A stretch of 64,000 nucleotides of DNA from NCBI GenBank assembly GCA_013289665.1, contig JABCZN010000001.1:710926-774925 (forward strand), in the 5' to 3' direction. The number at the start of each line of letters is the position of its first letter. The stretch's first letter is position 1. The notes under the pieces were generated by a model. It did not search any database. It was not told where the DNA came from and was given only the letters and a program-made list of their open reading frames with translations. This DNA comes from Acidobacteriota bacterium. Its GTDB lineage: Bacteria > Acidobacteriota > Terriglobia > Acidiferrales > UBA7541. Positions 35,015 to 43,500 of the stretch are shown one piece after another. The position numbers and the translations under genes were made by a program.

Positions 35015-37080
35015 ACCGATTGCTTTCTTTCGCTTTGCGTGTGATGGGGCTGGCGATTTTTCTAACCTGCGGTTTGAACCGGGCACAGGCGCAAGAGCCC
35101 TCCGCCGCGGCGCCCAAACAGGAGGCGGCCCAGCCCGAGCCGGCTAAGGCCGACCCTTCCAAGAAGGAAGCCGCCGAACCCGAAGCGAATCCCTTCGCGC
35201 CCGAGCCTGCTCCCGCGCTCCCCCCGGGGATGAAGGGGTCGGACACCAACGATCCGCGCGCCAAGCTCACTCCGGGTCTCTACGACGCAGGCGAAGCCTC
35301 CATGGGCATCAAGCACCTCCTGCTGCTCAAGAAGCCAGACGCATTTCAACTCGGCGCGACCGATCCCGACGATCCGAAAGTGCAAAAGACACTTGGGCAA
35401 CTGGGCATTGGCGACACGACTAAACTCCCCAAGCCGGTTCACCTCGTCATCGCGCAACTGGCTTTCGCGAACTCGGACTTCGCCTTCCAGGGCAACCACC
35501 TCTTTCAGGGCAATTTTTATGGCGTGAATATCTACGACATCTCCAATCCGGCAAGCACCACGCTGCTGACTTCGATGGTCTGCCCGGGCGGCCAGGGCGA
35601 TGTGTCCGTGTACAAAAACCTTCTCTTCATGTCCGTGGAGATGCCGAATGGCCGCTTGGATTGCGGCACACAGGGATTTCCTCCCGAACCTCCGCCACCC
35701 GCAGCGGAGGAAAAGGATAAGGACAACCAGAAAGTAAAAAAGCGTCGCATCCCCGCAGCGCAAAAAGAACGTTTCCGCGGCGTGCGCATCTTCGACATCT
35801 CCGACATCAAAAATCCCAGGCAAGTCGCAGCCGTGCAAACCTGCCGCGGCTCGCACACCCACACTCTGGTCCTCGATCCCGGCGATAAGGACAACGTTTA
35901 TATCTACGTCTCCGGCACATCCTTCGTGCGCCAGCCGGAAGAACTGGCGGGGTGCTCCGGTGAAAAGCCGGACAAAGATCCGAACACCGCGCTCTTTCGC
36001 ATTGATGTGATCAAGGTTCCCGTCGCGGCGCCGCAGGACGCAAAAATCGTCTCCAGCCCTCGCGTATTCATCGATCCGCGCACCGGAGCAATGAACGGCC
36101 TCAGCAGCGGCGGAAGTCTCCACAAGGGACAGGAGAAGCCGGCGGACACCGACCAGTGCCACGACATCACGGTCTACTCCGCGATCGGCTTGGCCGCGGG
36201 TGCCTGCTCCGGCAACGGAATTCTTCTCGACATCAAAGACCCCGTCCATCCGAAGCGTCTCGATGCCGTCAACGATCCGAACTATTCCTACTGGCACTCC
36301 GCTTCGTTCTCGAACGACGGCACCAAGGTTGTCTTCACCGACGAGTGGGGCGGGGGCCTAGGCGCGCGCTGCCGTCCGAACGATCCGAACAAATGGGGAG
36401 CCGACGCGATCTTCCGTCTGAAGGATGACAAACTCACCTTCGCAAGCTATTACAAGCTGCCCGCCGCCCAGAGCGACTCCGAAAACTGTGTCGCCCACAA
36501 CGGCTCGCTGATTCCCGTTCCCGGCCGCGACATCGAAGTGCAAGCCTGGTATCAGGGCGGAATCTCGGTCGTGGACTTCACCGACCCGGCACAACCCTTC
36601 GAGATTGCCTACTTCGACCGCGGCCCGATCGATCCAAGCATACTGGTCCTGGGCGGCGAGTGGTCCGCCTACTGGTACAACGGCAACATTTACGCTTCAG
36701 AAATTGCCCGCGGCCTCGACGTCCTTGAACTCACGCCAAGCAAGTTCCTCACCCAAAACGAAATCGACGCGGCCAAGTCCGTTCACGTGGCCGACCTCAA
36801 CGTGCAAAACCAGCAAAAAATCGAGTGGCCTTCGAATCTGGTTGTGGCCAAAGCCTATCTCGACCAACTCTCCCGCTCGCAAGCCCTGCCGTCAAACCAA
36901 ATCGCTTCCCTAGAAAAGGCCATCCTAAGCGCCGAGTCTTCCCACATGAGCAAAAACAAGGTGGCCAAGCTGCAGCACATGGGGCCATCCCTGGAAAAAA
37001 GCGCCGCCGCAGCAAAAAATCCAGCCGACGCGGCCCGCCTCCATGCGTTAGCCGAAATCCTGACGCACCCCTCAGCCTAA
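35011..37080 (+). CDS. LVIVD-repeat beta-propeller-like exported protein
   Basis: The protein has 689 residues. A signal peptide (1-27, ending RAQA) and a Pro/Glu/Ala-rich linker (30-75) precede a propeller with LVIVD-type strands: FYGVNIYDISNPAST, FRGVRIFDISDIKNPRQV, NGILLDIKDPVHPKRLDAV and GGISVVDFTDPAQPFEI. A charged helical C-terminal tail covers about 580-689. Conserved His/Cys clusters (TCRGSHTHT, DQCHDITVY, SENCVAHNGS) may bind metal. Translational coupling to DUF305 suggests a shared extracytoplasmic role, but the function is unknown. Confidence 0.88.
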   Translation: MNRLLSFALRVMGLAIFLTCGLNRAQAQEPSAAAPKQEAAQPEPAKADPSKKEAAEPEANPFAPEPAPALPPGMKGSDTNDPRAKLTPGLYDAGEASMGIKHLLLLKKPDAFQLGATDPDDPKVQKTLGQLGIGDTTKLPKPVHLVIAQLAFANSDFAFQGNHLFQGNFYGVNIYDISNPASTTLLTSMVCPGGQGDVSVYKNLLFMSVEMPNGRLDCGTQGFPPEPPPPAAEEKDKDNQKVKKRRIPAAQKERFRGVRIFDISDIKNPRQVAAVQTCRGSHTHTLVLDPGDKDNVYIYVSGTSFVRQPEELAGCSGEKPDKDPNTALFRIDVIKVPVAAPQDAKIVSSPRVFIDPRTGAMNGLSSGGSLHKGQEKPADTDQCHDITVYSAIGLAAGACSGNGILLDIKDPVHPKRLDAVNDPNYSYWHSASFSNDGTKVVFTDEWGGGLGARCRPNDPNKWGADAIFRLKDDKLTFASYYKLPAAQSDSENCVAHNGSLIPVPGRDIEVQAWYQGGISVVDFTDPAQPFEIAYFDRGPIDPSILVLGGEWSAYWYNGNIYASEIARGLDVLELTPSKFLTQNEIDAAKSVHVADLNVQNQQKIEWPSNLVVAKAYLDQLSRSQALPSNQIASLEKAILSAESSHMSKNKVAKLQHMGPSLEKSAAAAKNPADAARLHALAEILTHPSA

Positions 37081-37104
37081 CCACCACCTATAGAGGGGCG
37101 GGGC

Positions 37105-37195
37105 TCGCCGGACTCGCTCTCTGCTCCGCCTACTCTGCGTTAACTCTTTCTGTTTGAAAACAAAAAGCCCGCAAGCCACTCCGGCCTCCGGCAAT
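37105..37195. repeat. Pyrimidine repeat plus terminator-like tail
   Basis: CTCTGCTCCGCC..CTCTGCGTTAACTC is followed by AACAAAAAGCCCGCAAGCCACTCCGGCC. This is the same composite as at 1371-1465, here with the terminator stem partly lost. Confidence 0.55.
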
Positions 37196-37292
37196 GGATC
37201 CGATTTTTCCTGACCGCTCCTGCCCCGATGCCTTTCTCCGTCCGTCCGCGATACAATTCCAGTACGTCGGCTGCCCGAAAGGGAGTTCTTCC

Positions 37293-37586
37293 ATGTCCAC
37301 CACCTTAGGAATCCGCTGGCTACGCGTCTTGCTCGCCGGATTCCTGGCTGAGATCTTAGTCATCGCGCTCGTCATCCCGGTCTCTTTACTCTTCGGCAAA
37401 AACGCCCTGACCTACGCCGCACCAGCCGCTTCCCTGCTGGCCTGTTTTTTGTTTGCAATCTGGGTCGGCCGCCGCCTCGATTCACGCTTCGTCCTGCACG
37501 GCGTTCTCGTCGGCATCGTCGCCGCGCGCAGGCAAAATCCGACGGGACCTCTCCAGACCCCGGCCGGGGAGGTCGGGCGCTCATGA
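37293..37586 (+). CDS. Small membrane protein, probably truncated
   Basis: The protein has 97 residues from an ATG with GGGAG upstream. Two clear helices (LLAGFLAEILVIALVIPVSL, AAPAASLLACFLFAIWVG) are followed by the beginning of a third (LHGVLVGIVAA). The hydrophobic run then breaks off and the last 18 residues are read from a GACCTCTCC..GGGGAGGTC hairpin (37,546-37,574). This looks like a three- or four-helix protein cut short by an inserted palindrome. Its TGA overlaps the next ATG. Confidence 0.55.
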   Translation: MSTTLGIRWLRVLLAGFLAEILVIALVIPVSLLFGKNALTYAAPAASLLACFLFAIWVGRRLDSRFVLHGVLVGIVAARRQNPTGPLQTPAGEVGRS

Positions 37587-38101
37587 TTCGCCGCTGCGGC
37601 AGCCAGGATTTTGAACGCATCTGCACCATTATCAACGATGGCGCCCGCGCATATAAAGGCGCCATCCCCAACGATTGCTGGACAGAACCTTATATGTCCG
37701 GCAACCACCTGCAGCAGGAACTCGGCGAAGGTGTTGTGTTCTGGGGCTACGAAGAGACCGGAACGCTCTCAGGCGTGATGGGCCTGCAGCAGGTTCGCGA
37801 CGTCACTCTCATCCGCCACGCCTACGTCCTCACCACCAGTCAGAAGCGAGGCATCGGCGCCCGCTTGCTCTCCCATTTGCGCGAACTGGCGACCGGTCCT
37901 GTTTTGATCGGCACCTGGGCGGACGCCGCCTGGGCCATTCGCTTTTACGAAAAGCATGGATTTGAAATTGTCAGCACCGGCGACAAAGACCTGCTTCTCA
38001 GAAAATATTGGAGCATCCCCGACCGCCAGATCGAAACCTCCGTCGTGCTGGCAGATTCCACGTGGCGAAAACTCAACCACAACCCCTCAGTCTCGCCGTG
38101 A
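37583..38101 (+). CDS. GNAT family N-acetyltransferase
   Basis: This acetyl-CoA-dependent acyltransferase has 172 residues. A GNAT fold covers about 1-145. The pyrophosphate-binding loop is QKRGIGARLLSHL, and AIRFYEKHGFEIV marks the last strand-helix. The ATG overlaps the preceding TGA, so it is probably co-transcribed with the truncated membrane protein. The acceptor substrate is unknown. Confidence 0.88.
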   Translation: MIRRCGSQDFERICTIINDGARAYKGAIPNDCWTEPYMSGNHLQQELGEGVVFWGYEETGTLSGVMGLQQVRDVTLIRHAYVLTTSQKRGIGARLLSHLRELATGPVLIGTWADAAWAIRFYEKHGFEIVSTGDKDLLLRKYWSIPDRQIETSVVLADSTWRKLNHNPSVSP

Positions 38102-38134
38102 AGGGGCCCCTAACCGCGCTCTGCCGCCAAATCC

Positions 38135-39013
38135 TTAAGCCGCCCGCCGCTTCTCGTTGAACAGCCGCAAGCGCGACTCGACCACCTGTTTCACAGCCTC
38201 CACCGCCGGCGGCAAGATCCTATACGGCGCAACCTCGTCGGGCAGCTGGGCCAAGCCCTGCTCCAATCCACGCCTCCAGGCCACCCGCAGCTCCGTATTA
38301 ATGTGCACAATATTGATTCCCGCCGCGATGGCCCTCCGCAAGTCATCATCGTCGGTTCCCGATCCCCCATGAAGTGTCAAAAACGTTTCGGTCGCCCGCT
38401 TGATCCCCGTGATCCTCTCGAGATCCAACCGCTTCTTCGTCTCACCTTTTACCATGCTCCGAAGCATCCCGTGCATGTTCCCCACCGCGGGCGCCAGGAT
38501 GTCCACTCCCGTGCTCACTACAAAGTGTTTCGCTTCTTCCGGAGTCGAAAGCCCCTTCGACAAGTCCGGCGAAGAATCGTGTATTTCAGAGCCGGTTCCT
38601 ATGTCCCCGATTTCTCCCTCCACCAGCATCGCAGGATGAATCGCTTTCAGCGCCTCCACAGCCTGCTTCGTTTGCCGCACGTTTTCCTCAAACGGCAACG
38701 CCGACAAATCAAACACAATCGCATCAAACCCGGCCCTCGCCGCCTCTATCCCCTTCGCCAGCGAGTGCGTATGATCTGCGTTCAGAAAAATCGGGAAATC
38801 GAACTCATCCCGCAAACTTCGCACCAAAGCCCCAATCTGCCGAGTTCCCACAAACTCCCTCTCGCCCTCAGACAAGCCCACCATCACCGGCACGTTCAAT
38901 TCCCGCGCCGCGCCCAGCACCGCCTTCAGCAAGACAAGGTCGGAAATGTTGAAGTGCCCAACCGCTGCTCCCCGGGCCTGCGCCTCTTGCAATACCGTCC
39001 GTAGCGTATTCAT
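38135..39013 (-). CDS. Class II fructose-bisphosphate / ketose-bisphosphate aldolase family
   Basis: This zinc aldolase has 292 residues. The catalytic Asp and a zinc His sit in LNADHTHS. Further zinc histidines are in GNMHG and LHGGSG. VEGEIGDIG, NINTE-type IVHINTELR and a phosphate-binding GSG loop are present. The length matches the FbaA/GatY/KbaY group, whose members split fructose-, tagatose- or related bisphosphates. The exact substrate is open. The ATG at 39,013 has GAGAGG upstream, and a GTG at 39,022 lies directly on that motif and was rejected. Confidence 0.9.
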   Translation of the reverse strand: MNTLRTVLQEAQARGAAVGHFNISDLVLLKAVLGAARELNVPVMVGLSEGEREFVGTRQIGALVRSLRDEFDFPIFLNADHTHSLAKGIEAARAGFDAIVFDLSALPFEENVRQTKQAVEALKAIHPAMLVEGEIGDIGTGSEIHDSSPDLSKGLSTPEEAKHFVVSTGVDILAPAVGNMHGMLRSMVKGETKKRLDLERITGIKRATETFLTLHGGSGTDDDDLRRAIAAGINIVHINTELRVAWRRGLEQGLAQLPDEVAPYRILPPAVEAVKQVVESRLRLFNEKRRAA

Positions 39014-39527
39014 AGGATTCACTTCCTCTCGTCCTCGTGTCGGCTGCCTGCTGTCGCCGCTCCCCGCAGCCGGTCAACCAGATCAGCAGGCAAGCGCGAC
39101 ATCGGTTTTCTCATATAACAGCAATTCGCTCAAAGTACCTGATGTCAACGGGCCCCAAAAGGATCCAGTCCACTTCCATTATTTCCCGCCGGCGAAAGCA
39201 CAGCGAAACGGGCAATTCCCTTGGTGTGGCATCGGGTAAAGACTGCAGGTCCTGTGGAAATAATTCCCTGTCAGCGTGCCGCCCCTCCCCGAGCCTGCGC
39301 GCAAAACCAGGATTCTTAGCCACTTCCGCCGCTCCGGTTTGGCACGTCAAACGCAAAGTCCACCCCGCCAGCCACACATCCTTTCACGTCCCCGGAAAGC
39401 GGAGGCAGGGATCCTCCGAGTACTGGGATTGGAGTTCCCAAGCGAGACCAATCCACCCACAACTTCATCGTTCGCTCGAGGACTGGTGTCTTCATCGCTT
39501 CTCGCGCGGATAAACAGCGAGGGAACC
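39014..39527. other. 514-bp divergent intergenic region
   Basis: No gene is supported. It must hold the promoters of the aldolase (minus) and the HD-GYP gene (plus). A weak TGGCACG-N5-CGCA element at 39,340-39,355 has the 12-bp GG-GC spacing of sigma-54 promoters but lacks the TT before GC. No dispersed repeat is seen. Confidence 0.35.
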
Positions 39528-40517
39528 ATGAACCCGGCCATCTTGCTTGTGGATGTTGCTTCGCCGAACCGCGATAGATTGCGGTCCTTCTTGCAAACCC
39601 AAAACTGCGATGTAATTGCCGCTCAGGATGCCGAGGCCGCGGTCCTCCATTGCCCCCGCGTGCAGCCCGATTTGGTCCTCCTCTACGACACCTTGCCGGA
39701 CACCAGCAGTTTTGCGCTTTGCCGTCAGCTCAAAAAAGACCCCCTCAACCAGCTCACTCCCGTTGTTTTATTGAAGCCTTCGCCCGATCAGTGGGACATC
39801 CATCGGGGACAGGAAGCCGGCGCAACCGATATTTGGGCCCATCCTTCCTCGCTTTGGGATATGCTCCAGCGGATCCAGACTCTTCTGCGCCTGAAAACCT
39901 ACATGGACGAACAGGCCCGGTCCGCGCTCTTTTCTCTCGCCCATAGCGTGGACTCGAAACAAAATCTCCGCAACGGCCATTCCGACCTGCTGCTCACCTA
40001 TGCCGGGCAACTGGGCAAAAGTCTTGGTCTTGGCGACGATGACATCCTCGAACTCCGCCTCGCCTGCTGGCTTCACGACGTCGGCAAAATTTCCGTCCCG
40101 CAACGTATCCTCCTCAAGCCCGGCCCACTCGATGCGGCGGAGACTCGCATCATCCGCCAGCATCCGGTCATCGGCGAACAAATCTGCGCGCCCCTCAAAT
40201 CGCTTCGCCCCATTCTCCCCGTCATTCGCCATCATCACGAAAGAATGGATGGCAGCGGCTACCCAGACGGCCTTCGTGGAGAAGCCATACCCCTGAAAGC
40301 CAGAATCCTGCAGGTCGCCGACATCTATGACGCGCTGACCACCGACCGCCCCTACCGCGAAGCCCTCCCTCACAACGAAGCGTTATCCATTCTCTTCGCC
40401 GAAGCCGCAAACGGCTGGCTCGACTCCTTCGTCGTCGCGAAATTCGCCCAAATCTCCAAGGGCCGCGAATACTTCCCCTTAAGAGGCCACACCATGCTCG
40501 CCTCCTACTACGCGTAG
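39528..40517 (+). CDS. HD-GYP phosphodiesterase with degenerate receiver domain
   Basis: The protein has 329 residues from an ATG preceded by GCGAGGG. The N-terminal 120 residues follow a receiver fold, but the phosphoacceptor position holds Tyr53 (LVLLYDTLP), the acidic pair is VDV, and the usual KP is HP, so it is probably not phosphorylated normally. The HD-GYP domain (about 145-329) is complete: H183-D184 in LHDVGK, HHHERMDGSGYPDG (H235-E238, G244-Y245-P246) and QVADIYDALTTDRPYR. It should hydrolyse cyclic di-GMP (or cGAMP-type) second messengers. A PilZ-like protein follows on the same strand. Confidence 0.9.
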   Translation: MNPAILLVDVASPNRDRLRSFLQTQNCDVIAAQDAEAAVLHCPRVQPDLVLLYDTLPDTSSFALCRQLKKDPLNQLTPVVLLKPSPDQWDIHRGQEAGATDIWAHPSSLWDMLQRIQTLLRLKTYMDEQARSALFSLAHSVDSKQNLRNGHSDLLLTYAGQLGKSLGLGDDDILELRLACWLHDVGKISVPQRILLKPGPLDAAETRIIRQHPVIGEQICAPLKSLRPILPVIRHHHERMDGSGYPDGLRGEAIPLKARILQVADIYDALTTDRPYREALPHNEALSILFAEAANGWLDSFVVAKFAQISKGREYFPLRGHTMLASYYA

Positions 40518-40659
40518 CACCGCCTTCGCTGTCGAGGGATCAAGTCGCCTTCCACACCATTCAGCCGTGAGACGTTTCCTGCCGCACGCCTGACAATTCA
40601 AGAAACTCACCCATACTTAGAGCTTGGCCCCCTTCCCGCTCTTATGCTCAAAATGGATC

Positions 40660-41001
40660 ATGCCTCGCCTGGGAACAGAAGAGCGTCGCCGCAAAGGTCG
40701 CCTGAAGCTTTCGCGCGTGGTTCGCGTGCGCCCCTCCGAACCGGGCCTTACCGAATTCGATGAAATTCTTCCCACCCAGAACGCCGCGCAGGACAGCGTC
40801 TACTTCGTCTCCAGAAACAAAAAGTACAAAGCAGGCCTCCGAGTCTTCGTCACCTATCCTTACTCAGAAACTCCGGGTTCGATCAATCAGGAATCCCTTG
40901 GCAAAGTCGTGCGGATTGATGAACTCGACCATGGACGCCGCGGAATCGCCGTGCAGATTCTGATGCCTCTCTATCTTGGCGCCAAAGAAACTCTCCGCTG
41001 A
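40660..41001 (+). CDS. PilZ-like domain protein
   Basis: The protein has 113 residues from the ATG at 40,660. The N-terminus EERRRKGRLKLSRVVRVRP fits the RxxxR arginine region of PilZ domains, which bind cyclic di-GMP, and later beta strands (AGLRVFVTYPY, GKVVRIDELD, GIAVQILMPL) fit the barrel. The second motif, D/NxSxxG, is not clear, so binding is uncertain. It lies 143 bp after the HD-GYP gene, a plausible signalling pair. Confidence 0.7.
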   Translation: MPRLGTEERRRKGRLKLSRVVRVRPSEPGLTEFDEILPTQNAAQDSVYFVSRNKKYKAGLRVFVTYPYSETPGSINQESLGKVVRIDELDHGRRGIAVQILMPLYLGAKETLR

Positions 41002-41048
41002 TCCGCGCGGCAGAAATGTCGCACTAGCCGCTCAGAAGCCTTCTCCCG

Positions 41049-42503
41049 TCACCTAGATGCGCGGGAAAGCGTTTCCGCCGTGAAAATCGCCAGCTTTCTG
41101 AACATTGGTTCCGCCAGCGCTTCTCTCTCTTCCACCGGCAATCGCAAGTGCTGCTCCACCTCCGCTTCCATCTCCTCCACCTCTTTGGAGAGCGCGTGCT
41201 CCTCCAGTCGCCCGAATAGCAATTTGTGCGCCCGCTTCCGCTCCATCACTTCCATTCCATCCAATATCTGCCGGTGCGAAGTCCCCTCCCAGATCGCCAG
41301 AATCATCGCCTCCCTCAGCCACCGCTCCGCGCCATACTCCGCCAGCACGCCCAGCCCTCCATGTACTTCGATCGCCCACTTCGCCGTATCCACCGCAAAC
41401 TCCGCCGTCCAGTATTTCGCCAGGTGCGCCACCAGCCGGAATAACTGGTATCGCTCTGAATACGGCGACCGCTCCATCCACACCTCGTTCAGTAAATGCA
41501 CCGACTCCCACGCCAGCGCAAAGGCCGATCGCAACCCTTTCATGCGCTCTTCAAACTGCCGCAGCAGCAGGGGATGCTCCAGAATCTTCTTCCCGAACGC
41601 TCTTCTCTTCTCCGCATACGAAAGCGCACCGGCCATCGCCCGCTGCGCCAGCGCCACGCTCACCACGCTGTTCGCCACCCGCGAAAGATTCAGCACCTCA
41701 AGAATCATGTAAATCCCCGAGTCCGCCGAACCCAACAAGTATCCCTCGCTCTCCTTCAGCTCCACCTCGCCGGTTGGAACCGAGCGCGTGGCGATCTTGT
41801 CCTTCAGTCGCCGCACAAAATAATTCAGCTCTCCATTCCCGCGCACTCGCGGCACCAGGAACAACGCTGCTCCTCGCACACCCCTCGCCGCCCCTTCCGG
41901 CCGCGCCGCCACCACCGCCAGCTCGGCACCCGCATTGCTCGTAAAATATTTTTCGCCCGTCAGCCGCCAGCCATCCCCCGCAGACCGCGCCGACGTCTCC
42001 ACCGCGGCTCCCAGATCCGACCCGCCCTTGATCTCCGTCATCCACGTCGCGCCCTGCCACACGGAATCATCTTTCCGCAAAAGTTGCGGCAGAAATCGCC
42101 CCTGCAATTCCGCGCTCCCATATTTCGCCAGTGGCACGGCAGTCCCCAGCGACACGGTGTACGGGCAGCACACGCCCGGATCGTGGAACGAGATCACATG
42201 CATCAGCGAATACGTGGGAATCAGCGATTTCTCTTCCAACGCCCGCCAGATCACTCCGGCCCGGTAACCCCGCTTCAATATCGTCTGGTATTCGCGGGGG
42301 TAAAGAATCTCGTCCACGCGCTGCCCGTCACGATCGAACATCCGCAACCAAGGCGTTCCAGCGCGGTCAATGTCACCTGAAATCGCAACGCCTTCGCCCC
42401 TCCACCACGCTTCCTCGGCGACCAGCAAGTCAATGTGTGTAAGATCAAGGAGCCGGGCCTGCAAAAAACTCAACGGGGACCGCAGCCAGGAAAAGTCGCT
42501 CAT
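41049..42503 (-). CDS. Acyl-CoA dehydrogenase (AidB-like)
   Basis: This FAD-dependent dehydrogenase has 484 residues. The N-terminal extension is longer than in short-chain enzymes. WQGATWMTEIKGGSDLGA matches the flavin-binding TEPxxGSD region, with WRLTGEKYFTSNAGAEL after it. The C-terminal helical domain has RRAFGKKILEHPLL, AIEVHGGLGVLAEYGAERWLRE and IWEGTSHRQILD, whose Glu is the catalytic base position in this branch. It resembles the AidB/ACAD11-like group more than beta-oxidation enzymes. The substrate is unknown, and there are no fatty-acid neighbours. Confidence 0.9.
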   Translation of the reverse strand: MSDFSWLRSPLSFLQARLLDLTHIDLLVAEEAWWRGEGVAISGDIDRAGTPWLRMFDRDGQRVDEILYPREYQTILKRGYRAGVIWRALEEKSLIPTYSLMHVISFHDPGVCCPYTVSLGTAVPLAKYGSAELQGRFLPQLLRKDDSVWQGATWMTEIKGGSDLGAAVETSARSAGDGWRLTGEKYFTSNAGAELAVVAARPEGAARGVRGAALFLVPRVRGNGELNYFVRRLKDKIATRSVPTGEVELKESEGYLLGSADSGIYMILEVLNLSRVANSVVSVALAQRAMAGALSYAEKRRAFGKKILEHPLLLRQFEERMKGLRSAFALAWESVHLLNEVWMERSPYSERYQLFRLVAHLAKYWTAEFAVDTAKWAIEVHGGLGVLAEYGAERWLREAMILAIWEGTSHRQILDGMEVMERKRAHKLLFGRLEEHALSKEVEEMEAEVEQHLRLPVEEREALAEPMFRKLAIFTAETLSRASR

Positions 42504-42679
42504 TTCAGCGCATGTTAGGCGGTCACCACCACCAGGTCAAGCGGCCGGGCTTCCGGTCCCCGCAGGGGTGGCTTTATGCCGCCCCTTTGCCTTGGTAGCT
42601 GCCGCCTTCCGCCTGCCCGTAGCAAGAGGGAGGCGCGCCTTTGCCAATCCATCCCCGAACCTCTCCGCGCAAAAAAATA

Positions 42680-42716
42680 AGGGCGACTCGGTTTAACCCG
42701 CGTCGCCCTCTTTTGA
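42680..42716. terminator. Bidirectional hairpin at the left end of the 74-bp array
   Basis: AGGGCGAC (42,680-42,687) pairs with GTCGCCCT (42,702-42,709). CTTTTGATT follows on the plus strand and TTATTTTTTT on the minus strand, so it could act in both directions. Its loop carries the first CGGTTTAACCC core of the array. No gene ends nearby on either side, which is unusual for a terminator. Confidence 0.55.
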
Positions 42717-43200
42717 TTGATTCGCGAAGCTGCTGCTTCTCGTCTCCATTCACACGCAGCCGGTTCGGTTTTACCCTCCCCGCCTCCGGTGAATTTCTCC
42801 GGGAAGCTCCTCTTTTTGGTGCCTCTCACGATCTCGACTCGGTTTAACCCAAGCCGCATCCTTGAAAGTTCCGCCAAGCCATTCGCTTCCGCTTTCGTTC
42901 GCGCCAGCCCGGTTTAACCCGTGCCGCCGTGAACCTCGCCGCGAAGCTCTCTCCGCAACCCGTCGCGCCGGAAACTAGCTTGGTTTTACCCTCACCGTTT
43001 CCTGCACTTCGAATCGCGGCGCTTTTCTTCCGAGCCCAATCCATTCAGGGTGGGCTCGGTTTTACCCTCGCCTCCCCGCTGCATTGAACTCCGAAGTTCG
43101 CTCTTCTAATTCAACTCGATATTGACTGGCTCGGTTTTACCCTCGCCGCCTTCTCTGAATTGACTCGTGAAGTTTCTCTTCCCGATCAATCTGTGGGCAT
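42685..43200. repeat. Tandem array of seven degenerate units of about 74 bp
   Basis: Cores CGGTTTAACCC or CGGTTTTACCC start near 42,689, 42,766, 42,840, 42,910, 42,980, 43,057 and 43,131, spaced about 70-77 bp. Between cores most units share GCCGCC-like, TGAA, CGCGAAGC and TCTTC blocks in the same order. The last two units are the most alike. The period is not a multiple of three and no frame crosses it, so it is not coding. It fills the space between a divergent acyl-CoA dehydrogenase gene and a GNAT gene. Its role is unknown: a regulator-binding array, a tandem ncRNA, or a decayed satellite are possible. Confidence 0.75.
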
Positions 43201-43500
43201 AGTAGGAGCACCGCGAAAACTTGGCAAGTGGTTTCTCGCCGCAACCCTGAGGATATTTGTGCATGACTGTGCAAAAGTCCTCCGCAAGAAATTACTGAAC
43301 AAATGCATCGCCGTCTCGGGTTTCCGGCGCAAAACCTGCCTGCCAGCCTAATCCTCATTTCACTCCACACTGTTCCCCTCCAATAAACCTTTCAGCACTC
43401 CGCAACTCCAAAATCTCGATTCCCCCCTCATTCAACAACTGCCCCTGACAGCCATTTTGTCTCTACCACTCCCAACCAGCCGCCACCAAAATCGCAAGCC
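43201..43500. other. Spacer between the array and the GNAT gene
   Basis: A 63-codon frame starting inside the last array unit (43,160-43,351) has no recognisable domain and is not called. The rest is C-rich and shows no repeat or clear signal. Confidence 0.35.

Noticed and set aside
39340..39355. Sigma-54 promoter for the HD-GYP gene
   Set aside because: GG-GC spacing is right, but the conserved TT before GC is missing and it lies 170 bp from the start. Kept only as a remark.
42685..43200. CRISPR array
   Set aside because: The shared core is only about 11-15 bp and varies, spacing of cores is 70-77 bp, blocks inside the presumed spacers are also shared, and no cas gene is near.
43160..43351. 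63-codon frame at the end of the array
   Set aside because: No domain, starts within a repeat unit, and no supporting ribosome-binding site.
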